This document shows positions 1 to 5,671 of a stretch of 9,867 bases of DNA, piece by piece. How positions within the stretch are numbered: position 1 is the first letter of the stretch; every line of letters begins with the position of its first letter. Below the pieces are notes generated by a model. The model worked only from the letters and a program-made list of their open reading frames with translations, was not told where the DNA came from and ran no database searches. The stretch spans positions 1 to 9,867 of the forward strand of contig DDPO01000085.1 of NCBI GenBank assembly GCA_002342225.1, read 5' to 3'. Both the position numbers and the translations under genes were made by a program. Origin of the DNA: Bdellovibrionaceae bacterium UBA2466. Its GTDB lineage: Bacteria > Bdellovibrionota > FAC87 > UBA2466.

Positions 1-311
1 GAACTAAAGAAATTTTTATTGTAGGAGAAGTTAAAAAGCTCTAACCCCAACCAATCATTCGCGTGGAGAGTGTAACTAGCTGAGCCTAGCAAGGTTCTTC
101 GATAAGTTCCAAAGGGAACTCCACCAAACCCTAATGGTGAAAACTCATGGCGCCATTGTTTGCGGGTAAATTTTCTTTGGACAACAACGACCTCTTCATT
201 GGGAATCGCACCAATTTCTTGGAGCTGTTTTTCAATGACATTCTCATCTGCTGCCAAAGCGAGATTAGAAACCATGGCCAAGCTGAGAATCTTAAGAAGA
301 AGCATTTTCAT
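1..311 (-). CDS. exported protein, probable outer membrane beta-barrel (N-terminal part, runs off left edge)
   Basis: The frame is open from an ATG at 309-311 on the minus strand to the window edge (103 codons plus 2 bases), so only the N-terminus is seen. The first 20 residues form a typical Sec signal peptide: Lys near the start, a hydrophobic core (LLLKILSLAMVSNLALA), and a likely cleavage at ALA|ADEN. The mature part starts with a short acidic helix-like stretch. It continues with VVVVQRKFTRKQWRHEFSP and alternating hydrophobic/aromatic segments (GTYRRTLLGSASYTL, then WLGLELFNFSY) that look like amphipathic beta strands. This pattern resembles the outer membrane beta-barrel proteins common in Bdellovibrio and myxobacteria; that family link is from memory. 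The gene is divergent from ilvE and probably separately regulated. Export is well supported; the barrel assignment is moderate and the specific function unknown. Confidence 0.7.
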   Translation of the reverse strand, partial: MKMLLLKILSLAMVSNLALAADENVIEKQLQEIGAIPNEEVVVVQRKFTRKQWRHEFSPLGFGGVPFGTYRRTLLGSASYTLHANDWLGLELFNFSYNKNFFS

Positions 312-443
312 GATGGTTCCAACCAATGAAGACGGTTTTTTCAGCCCAACAGGTGCGGACTTGAGGGCTGCAAATTTTGTTGTGGTTCTTAGATTATTAT
401 ATGGTAACTCTGCGAAATTAGCTACGTAGACTCGAGGAGACAC
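312..443. promoter_or_regulatory. divergent intergenic region between the exported-protein gene and ilvE
   Basis: This 132-base gap separates two divergent genes and should carry both promoters. On the minus strand there is a perfect TATAAT (complement of 396-401) about 85 bases from the exported-protein start. On the plus strand the same AT-rich patch reads TATTAT (395-400). I see no convincing -35 element at the right distance for either, so the exact promoters are uncertain. A leader peptide rich in Ile/Leu/Val codons, which would suggest attenuation of ilvE, was not found. Confidence 0.35.
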
Positions 444-1373
444 ATGGCGAAAAAAAGCAATGCAGATAGTCAATTCATTTGGATGGATGGTCAAATGGTT
501 CCGTACAATAACGCAACCACCCATGTATTGTCGCACAGCCTCCATTACGGAGGGGCTATTTTTGAGGGATTGCGAGCTTACGCAACGCCCCAAGGGCCTG
601 CTCTGTTTCGACCCCAAGAGCACTTTGAGAGGTTTTTGCAGTCCATCAAAGTCATGGGTTATTCTATCTCCTACTCGACCACAGATTTGATCCGGATCTC
701 CCACGAACTTATAGCCAAAAATAATTTTCCGGCCTGTTATGTTCGGCCCGTTGCCTACATCGACGATTCCGTGAGAGGGCTGAAACTTCCACCCTCTCCT
801 GAAGTTCATACTGCTATCGCCGTCTGGCCGTGGGGAAAATACATGGGGGATGAAGGTCATCTAAAGGGTGTGAAAGTAAAAACTTCAACTTTTCGACGGC
901 CCGACGTAGCTTCTTCTTTGCCACTTGCTAAGATCTCGGGAGCCTACCTAACATCGGTTTTAGCCCGACGAGAGGCTACCCTAGATGGTTTCGATGAAGC
1001 GATTCTGTTAGACCCTCAGGGGTTTGTTGCCGAGGGTTCCGGAGAGAACATCTTTATTGTCAAAGATTCTGAGATTATGACTCCCTCTGTAGGCTATCTA
1101 CTGCCTGGAATTACGCGAGATTGCGTGATTCAAATAGCCAAATATTTAGGTTTCACTTTAAGAGAGGAGGCTATTACTCGCAATCAGCTGTATTTGGCCG
1201 ATGAAGCATTTTTTACTGGAACCGCTGTCGAAGTAACCCCGATTACTGAAGTTGATCATCTAAAAATTGGTTTGGGCCATCCGGGCCCCATCACTCAAAA
1301 GATCAAAGAGACCTTCTTTAAATGTACTCAAGGTCAAGTAGACCCATTTAAAAACTGGGTTCATTTCCCGTAA
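444..1373 (+). CDS. ilvE: branched-chain amino acid aminotransferase
   Basis: This 309-residue protein is a fold-type IV PLP-dependent aminotransferase, which interconverts Ile, Leu and Val with their 2-keto acids in the cytoplasm. The N-terminus IWMDGQMVPYNNATTHVLSHSLHYGGAIFEGLRAY is characteristic of IlvE. The catalytic lysine is K163 in LPLAKISGAYLTS. The FVAEGSGENIF motif follows with E197, then LLPGITRDCVI (cofactor phosphate region) and FFTGTAVEVTPI near the C-terminus. Length matches the E. coli enzyme (309). The ATG at 444 follows a good Shine-Dalgarno (GAGGAGA, 434-440). D-amino acid transaminase and 4-amino-4-deoxychorismate lyase share the fold, but length and motifs favour IlvE. 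About 107 bases separate it from thrS, so it may be its own unit or the first gene of a longer transcript. Confidence 0.95.
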   Translation: MAKKSNADSQFIWMDGQMVPYNNATTHVLSHSLHYGGAIFEGLRAYATPQGPALFRPQEHFERFLQSIKVMGYSISYSTTDLIRISHELIAKNNFPACYVRPVAYIDDSVRGLKLPPSPEVHTAIAVWPWGKYMGDEGHLKGVKVKTSTFRRPDVASSLPLAKISGAYLTSVLARREATLDGFDEAILLDPQGFVAEGSGENIFIVKDSEIMTPSVGYLLPGITRDCVIQIAKYLGFTLREEAITRNQLYLADEAFFTGTAVEVTPITEVDHLKIGLGHPGPITQKIKETFFKCTQGQVDPFKNWVHFP

Positions 1374-1386
1374 AGCTTTAATCCTC

Positions 1387-1414
1387 TTGATCTTTGGCCC
1401 TCTTCAGATATAGA
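1387..1414 (+). promoter_or_regulatory. possible promoter upstream of thrS
   Basis: TTGATC (1387-1392) and TATAGA (1409-1414) are separated by 16 bases, each matching the sigma70 consensus at 4 of 6 positions. It lies about 70 bases before the thrS ATG, in the only sizeable gap between ilvE and the translation gene block. Weak by sequence alone; the position makes it plausible. Confidence 0.3.
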
Positions 1415-1426
1415 TTTAAATCTGAA
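1403..1426. repeat. inverted repeat in the ilvE-thrS gap
   Basis: TTCAGAT (1403-1409) and ATCTGAA (1420-1426) are perfect 7-base inverted arms around a 10-base loop. Nested within is a perfect 12-base palindrome, AGATTTAAATCT (1412-1423). It overlaps the putative -10 element of thrS, so it could be an operator. As RNA it would be an AT-rich hairpin without a tight T-run, so it is a poor terminator candidate. Function is unknown. Confidence 0.4.
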
Positions 1427-1480
1427 TGTTAATTGTTTTTGCACACCTTCTATGACCTTAGCTCAAAAGTTCTTCCACTC

Positions 1481-3406
1481 ATGAAATCTTTTGCCATTAC
1501 GTTACCAGACGGCTCAACTCGTTCGTTTGAAGGACAAGTTACTCCCCAACAAGTGGCTTTAAGCATCGGTCGCCGACTAGAAGAAGCAGCTGTGGCAGCC
1601 AAACTCAATGGCAAAGAAGTGGATCTCTCCCAACCTATTAATTCAGACGCTCAATTAGCTATCATCACTCGAGAATCCAAAGAGGGCTTGGAAGTGATTC
1701 GCCATTCTACAGCTCATCTATTAGCTCAGGCGATCAAAGAACTTTACCCATCTGCCCAAATCACAATTGGTCCCGTTATCGAAGATGGATTTTACTATGA
1801 CATCGATTGCCCAAAACAACTTTCTCCTGAAGATCTCCCAACCATTGAGAAAAAAATGGCTGAAATTGCAGGAAGAAAGCTAGACGTCAAAAGACAGGAA
1901 ATTGACCGTAATGAAGCGGTCAAACTCTTCAAAGGAATGAACGAGCACTACAAAGCCGAGATCATTCAAGGGCTACCTGATGGCGAAGTTGTGAGTGCTT
2001 ATCAACAAGGTGATTTTATCGATCTCTGCAGGGGTCCTCACGTTCCCAACACTTCTCGCTTAGGAAAATTTAAACTCCTCTCTGTCGCTGGGGCCTACTG
2101 GCGTGGAGATGAAAAAAATAAAATGCTCCAACGCATTTACGGAACTGCTTTTGCTTCACAAAAAGAACTCGATGAATATCTTCATCGATTAGAAGAAGCT
2201 AAACGAAGAGACCATCGCAAATTAGGGCCTGAACTTGAGCTTTTCACTTTTTTATCCATCGCACCCGCTATGCCATTTTATCTCCCTAAAGGAGCTTGGC
2301 TATTTAATAAATTAGTCGACTTCATGAGAGAGGAGACTAAGTCATTAGGTTTTGAAGAGGTCATTTGCCCTCAAATGATGTCTACCGATCTTTGGGTCAC
2401 CAGCGGCCACATGGAGCACTACAGACAAAACATGTTTCTGTTTGAAGAAGAAGAGGGGCAAGCGATGGGTCTAAAACCCATGAACTGTCCCGGACACGCT
2501 TCACTTTTTAAAACCAGTAAAAGAAGCTATCGAGAACTTCCTATCCGTTTCTCCGAATACACCAAGCTTCACCGTAACGAACGTGGAGGTGTTACTCACG
2601 GAATCATGAGAACTCGAGCTTTCTCTCAAGATGATGGCCACATCTTCTGCACTGAAGAGCAGATTCAAGAAGAAGCTCGAAAAGGGATTGAGCACACTTT
2701 CAAAGTCTATTCGGCTTTTGGATTTGATGTCGTAGATGTAAAACTAGCCACTCGGCCCGACCAATTTTTAGGATCTCCTGAGCTTTGGGATAAAGCTGAA
2801 AAAGCTCTTGCAGACAGTTTAAAAGCTGCTGGAAAAAACTTCGAAATTGTCCCCAAAGAAGGGGCTTTTTATGGTCCTAAGATCGAATTCCACATTAAAG
2901 ATGCCATCGGACGGTCTTGGCAATGTGGAACGATTCAACTCGACTTCTCCTTACCTCAGAGATTTGAATTGGAGTACACCGACAGCAATAACCAACCTAA
3001 AAATCCCGTGATGATTCACAGAGCTATTTTAGGAAGTGTTGAGCGTTTCATGGGAATTTTAGTGGAACATCATGCGGGCCATTTGCCTATTTGGATCGCT
3101 CCTGTTCAAGCAGTTCTGATAAACGTGACTGACGGACAACTCGAATATGCCAAAGAGATTTTAGAGACTTTAAAAAGCTGGGGAATTCGAGCCGAACTCG
3201 ATGCTCGAAATGAAAAGTTGGGCTACAAAATTCGCGAAGCTCAAGTAAAGAAGATTCCGCTCATGTTGGTCTTGGGCGAGAAAGAGAAAACAGCGAAAAC
3301 GCTCTCCGTTAGAAAATCCAATGGAGAGACTACAAATGATTTAACACTAGATGGTTTCAGAACGTTTCTGGAACCTTGGCTAAAACCTGGAGGGACAACC
3401 CATTAA
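1481..3406 (+). CDS. thrS: threonyl-tRNA synthetase
   Basis: Cytoplasmic class II aminoacyl-tRNA synthetase that charges tRNA-Thr. From the ATG at 1481 it has 641 residues (E. coli 642). The order is: TGS domain (about 1-63, starting MKSFAITLPDGSTRSF); the editing domain with H75, H79, C183 and H187 (RHSTAHLLA; CRGPH); the catalytic core with motif 2 around HRNERGGVTHGIMRTRAF; and the C-terminal anticodon-binding domain (from about 540). The active-site zinc ligands are all present: C336 (MNCPGH), H387 (QDDGHIF) and H513 (MIHRAIL). An upstream in-frame TTG at 1433 would add 16 residues unlike the family, so 1481 is chosen although its Shine-Dalgarno is poor. The 3' end carries the infC ribosome binding site and overlaps the inferred infC start by 5 bases. 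Confidence 0.97.
   Translation: MKSFAITLPDGSTRSFEGQVTPQQVALSIGRRLEEAAVAAKLNGKEVDLSQPINSDAQLAIITRESKEGLEVIRHSTAHLLAQAIKELYPSAQITIGPVIEDGFYYDIDCPKQLSPEDLPTIEKKMAEIAGRKLDVKRQEIDRNEAVKLFKGMNEHYKAEIIQGLPDGEVVSAYQQGDFIDLCRGPHVPNTSRLGKFKLLSVAGAYWRGDEKNKMLQRIYGTAFASQKELDEYLHRLEEAKRRDHRKLGPELELFTFLSIAPAMPFYLPKGAWLFNKLVDFMREETKSLGFEEVICPQMMSTDLWVTSGHMEHYRQNMFLFEEEEGQAMGLKPMNCPGHASLFKTSKRSYRELPIRFSEYTKLHRNERGGVTHGIMRTRAFSQDDGHIFCTEEQIQEEARKGIEHTFKVYSAFGFDVVDVKLATRPDQFLGSPELWDKAEKALADSLKAAGKNFEIVPKEGAFYGPKIEFHIKDAIGRSWQCGTIQLDFSLPQRFELEYTDSNNQPKNPVMIHRAILGSVERFMGILVEHHAGHLPIWIAPVQAVLINVTDGQLEYAKEILETLKSWGIRAELDARNEKLGYKIREAQVKKIPLMLVLGEKEKTAKTLSVRKSNGETTNDLTLDGFRTFLEPWLKPGGTTH
3389..3404 (+). promoter_or_regulatory. 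infC ribosome binding site and AUU start codon
   Basis: GGAGGG at 3389-3394 lies 7 bases before ATT at 3402-3404, inside the last codons of thrS. The infC frame is open from a TAA at 3381. Between that stop and 3498 it contains no ATG, GTG or TTG, only CTG, ATT, ATA and ATC. AUU is the documented infC start in E. coli, where IF3 rejects non-standard start codons and so limits its own synthesis. Confidence 0.75.
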
Positions 3407-4037
3407 TCCGCGTCAACAATCATCAGGAGATACAATAAGAGTAAACCACAGAATCCGAGCTCGTGAAGTTCGACTCATTGGGGCCGACGGTTCCCAGTTG
3501 GGGGTCATGGACACTCGACGAGCTTTGGAGCTTGCAATGCAACAGGGACTAGATCTCGCTGAGATCTCTCCAAATTCCAATCCACCTGTTTGCAAAATCT
3601 TAGATTACGGAAAGTATAAGTACGAAGCCAAGAAAAAGGCTCAAAAGGCTAAGAAAAATCAGGCAGTTACGACTTTAAAGGAAATTCAGTTTCGACCGAA
3701 CACAGACACTCATGATATTGAATTTAAAGTGAAACACATCCAGCGATTCCTTGAAGAAGGCAATAAAGTCCGTGTCTCTGTGAAATTTAGAGGTCGAGAG
3801 GCCAGCCACGCCGATTTAGGACACGCTCTTCTCAAGCAGATTATTGACATGGTTGGTAATTTGGGTATTGTGGAGCAGGCTCCAAAGATGGAAGGGAAAG
3901 TTTTGTCTTTGGTGTATGGCCCTGCTGGAAAGGTGCCTAAAAAAACAAGTAAGCCGAGCGCTCACACAAGCTCTGATGGAAAAGCTCCTGAAGGGAAAGC
4001 AAAAACGGCTGAAAGTGCTGTAAAAACTGATAGTTAG
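3402..4037 (+). CDS. infC: translation initiation factor IF-3, non-canonical AUU start
   Basis: IF3 binds the 30S subunit, keeps it apart from 50S and checks start-codon/initiator-tRNA pairing. From AUU at 3402 the protein has 211 residues. The N-domain (about 12-82) begins RVNHRIRAREVRLIGADG and includes LAEISPNSNPPVCKILDYGK; a lysine-rich linker helix follows. The C-domain (about 89-174) contains LKEIQFRPNTDTHDIEFK, VRVSVKFRGRE and the closing LSLVYGP. A start at TTG 3498 would remove 32 residues, including the conserved first strand, so it is rejected. AUA at 3435, behind AGGAG (3425-3429), is the alternative start and would give 200 residues. The last 37 or so residues are a Lys/Ser/Ala-rich tail absent from the 180-residue E. 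coli protein. The gene overlaps thrS by 5 bases and precedes rpmI by 14. Confidence 0.93.
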   Translation: MNPRQQSSGDTIRVNHRIRAREVRLIGADGSQLGVMDTRRALELAMQQGLDLAEISPNSNPPVCKILDYGKYKYEAKKKAQKAKKNQAVTTLKEIQFRPNTDTHDIEFKVKHIQRFLEEGNKVRVSVKFRGREASHADLGHALLKQIIDMVGNLGIVEQAPKMEGKVLSLVYGPAGKVPKKTSKPSAHTSSDGKAPEGKAKTAESAVKTDS

Positions 4038-4051
4038 AAAGTAGTTGTTTT

Positions 4052-4246
4052 ATGCCGAAAATGAAAACTGTATCGGGAGCTAAAAAGCGTTTTAAGCTTA
4101 CTGGATCGGGTCGAGTGAAAAGAGCTAAAGCTTATCACAACCACATCCTTGAGCATAAATCTGCAAAACGAGGTCGTCGCCTCCGACAAAACGGAATGGT
4201 GCACGCTTCGGATCTTCGTCAAATTAAGCGAATGCTATTGGCGTAG
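4052..4246 (+). CDS. rpmI: 50S ribosomal protein L35
   Basis: A 64-residue, very basic protein matching bL35 (usually 64-66 residues). It begins MPKMKTVSGAKKRFKLTGSG, has the typical RAKAYHNHILEHKSAKRGRRLR core, and ends DLRQIKRMLLA. It is a structural component of the large ribosomal subunit. It lies 14 bases after infC and 45 before rplT, the standard order. The Shine-Dalgarno upstream of its ATG is weak, which suggests translation coupled to infC. In E. coli, L20 represses this region at the mRNA level; I could not identify an equivalent operator here. Confidence 0.97.
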   Translation: MPKMKTVSGAKKRFKLTGSGRVKRAKAYHNHILEHKSAKRGRRLRQNGMVHASDLRQIKRMLLA

Positions 4247-4291
4247 TTTTGGGTTAGTTGGTTTTAATCTGTAGTAAGAAGGTTTTAAGGT

Positions 4292-4645
4292 ATGCCTAGA
4301 GTTAAACGTGGTCCTGCTGGAAGAAATAAGAGAAAAAAGATCCTTGATAGGGCCGAAGGGTTTTATGGAAGTGCGCGAAAGACGGTTAAGGTAGCGCGAG
4401 AATACACGAACAGAGCTGATCGGTATGCTTACCGAGACAGAAAAACTCTGAAGCGTGAAATGCGTTATCTATGGACAGTGAGAATAAACGCCGCTTGCAG
4501 ACTTCACAATCTGAGTTATTCAAAGTTTGTTTCTGGACTTAAACTAGCCAATGTAGAATTAGACCGCAAAATTCTTGCGGACATTGCTGTTAGATTCCCG
4601 GATCACTTCACTCAGCTTGTGGCGCTTGCTCGGCCTCAAGCTTAA
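4292..4645 (+). CDS. rplT: 50S ribosomal protein L20
   Basis: A 117-residue basic protein of the bL20 family (E. coli 118), with the diagnostic start [18 protein letters not shown]. It continues with [48 protein letters not shown] and a C-terminal part ending in [17 protein letters not shown]. It binds 23S rRNA early in large-subunit assembly and in known cases represses its own mRNA. The start is supported by AAGAAGG (4276-4282), 9 bases upstream. Its TAA is followed at once by the pheS ATG (TAAATG), with no gap. Confidence 0.98.
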   Translation: MPRVKRGPAGRNKRKKILDRAEGFYGSARKTVKVAREYTNRADRYAYRDRKTLKREMRYLWTVRINAACRLHNLSYSKFVSGLKLANVELDRKILADIAVRFPDHFTQLVALARPQA

Positions 4646-5671
4646 ATGATCGAACAAATTAATCAGATACGGGCGGAAGCCCATTCTCAAATTTTTTCTG
4701 CTCCTGATCCTGAGGCCTTAGACCGCTTAAGGGTTCATTACATCGGAAAAAAAGGGATTTTAACGGGGTTGCTTCATCAGTTGAAGGACCTTACTCCAGA
4801 CAAGCGCCGTGAAGTTGGTGCGGTTCTAAATGATGTAAAAACTCATCTGGAGCAAGACCTCAAACAACGACAAACTGAGCTCAAGCGAGTTGTTTTAGAT
4901 AAAGAACTCGCAGCTTCAGCTCCCCTCGATGTCACTCTTCCAGGAAGTTATGCAATCAACACTGGTTCTCTTCACCCTATTTCCAGAGTGATGAATGATG
5001 TTGTTCAGATATTAAAAAGAATTGGTTTTTCAGTCGTAACAGGCCCAGAAGTAGAACTTGAGTTTTACAACTTTGAAGCCTTGAACACTCCGGAAAATCA
5101 TCCTGCCCGAGACATGCAGGACACGTTTTACATCAATCCACCCGTTTTATTACGATCCCATACATCGCCAGTTCAGATACGAGCGATGAAAGATAAAAAT
5201 CCGCCTATTCAAGTTATTGCTCCCGGAAAAGTTTATCGGTCCGATTATGACTTGACCCACACTCCGATGTTCCATCAAATCGAAGGACTCATGGTAGACG
5301 AACATCTCTCTTTGGCAGATCTCAAAGGGGTATTGAACTATTTAATTAAAAATCTTTTTGGTTCGAGATCGCTTCGATTCCGACCTAGTTTTTTCCCATT
5401 CACTGAACCTAGTGCTGAAGTAGATATGCAGTGTATTCAGTGCAAAGGCTCGGGAAAAGACTGCAGGCTTTGCAAAGCTACCGGTTGGTTGGAAATTGGT
5501 GGTTGTGGAATGGTACACCCCAATGTCTTTAAAGCAGTAGGCTACGACTCAGAGAAATACAGTGGTTTTGCTTTTGGAATGGGAATCGAGAGAATAGCGA
5601 TGCTTAAATATGGCATCGATGATTTGCGTTCCTTTTTTGAAAACGACGTACGCATGTTGGAGCAGTTTTAA
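4646..5671 (+). CDS. pheS: phenylalanyl-tRNA synthetase alpha subunit
   Basis: Catalytic subunit of the alpha2beta2 enzyme that charges tRNA-Phe; 341 residues (E. coli 327). The N-terminal part (about 1-95) is a helical, coiled-coil-like tRNA-binding arm, containing HYIGKKGILTGLL. The class II core follows, with GPEVELEFYNFEALNTPENHPARD, the HTSPVQIRAM segment, motif 2 (VYRSDYDLTHTPMFHQIEG) and motif 3 (GFAFGMGIERIAMLKYGI). A Cys-rich insertion, C263-x2-C266-x6-C273-x2-C276, precedes GWLEIGGCGMVHPNVF; it looks like a zinc knuckle and is known from PheS of several other bacterial groups. There is no clear Shine-Dalgarno and the ATG directly follows the rplT stop, so coupling or reinitiation is likely. 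It overlaps pheT by one base. Confidence 0.97.
   Translation: MIEQINQIRAEAHSQIFSAPDPEALDRLRVHYIGKKGILTGLLHQLKDLTPDKRREVGAVLNDVKTHLEQDLKQRQTELKRVVLDKELAASAPLDVTLPGSYAINTGSLHPISRVMNDVVQILKRIGFSVVTGPEVELEFYNFEALNTPENHPARDMQDTFYINPPVLLRSHTSPVQIRAMKDKNPPIQVIAPGKVYRSDYDLTHTPMFHQIEGLMVDEHLSLADLKGVLNYLIKNLFGSRSLRFRPSFFPFTEPSAEVDMQCIQCKGSGKDCRLCKATGWLEIGGCGMVHPNVFKAVGYDSEKYSGFAFGMGIERIAMLKYGIDDLRSFFENDVRMLEQF

Noticed and set aside
160..429. 89-codon plus-strand frame upstream of ilvE
   Set aside because: Its first half is antisense to the signal-peptide gene and its composition (runs of Thr, Ser and Phe) is not protein-like; no ribosome binding site is present.
1371..1380. Palindrome TAAAGCTTTA at the ilvE stop
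   Set aside because: A 10-base palindrome without a loop or T-tract has no terminator or operator support and can arise by chance.
1433..1480. N-terminal extension of thrS from TTG 1433
   Set aside because: The 16 added residues do not match ThrRS, whose family start (MK/P..ITLPDGS) fits the ATG at 1481, and the extension crosses the inverted-repeat leader region just downstream.
1387..1480. T-box or E. coli-type tRNA-like operator in the thrS leader
   Set aside because: No T-box consensus and no hairpin loop presenting a Thr anticodon-like CGU was found, and the leader is too short for a T-box.
3498..3500. TTG at 3498 as the infC start
   Set aside because: It would remove the conserved first strand and helix of the IF3 N-domain, and it has no Shine-Dalgarno at a suitable distance.
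4260..4288. Direct repeat GGTTTTAA (4260-4267 and 4281-4288) before rplT
   Set aside because: Two 8-base AT-rich copies 21 bases apart are easily due to chance; no link to an L20 operator could be made.
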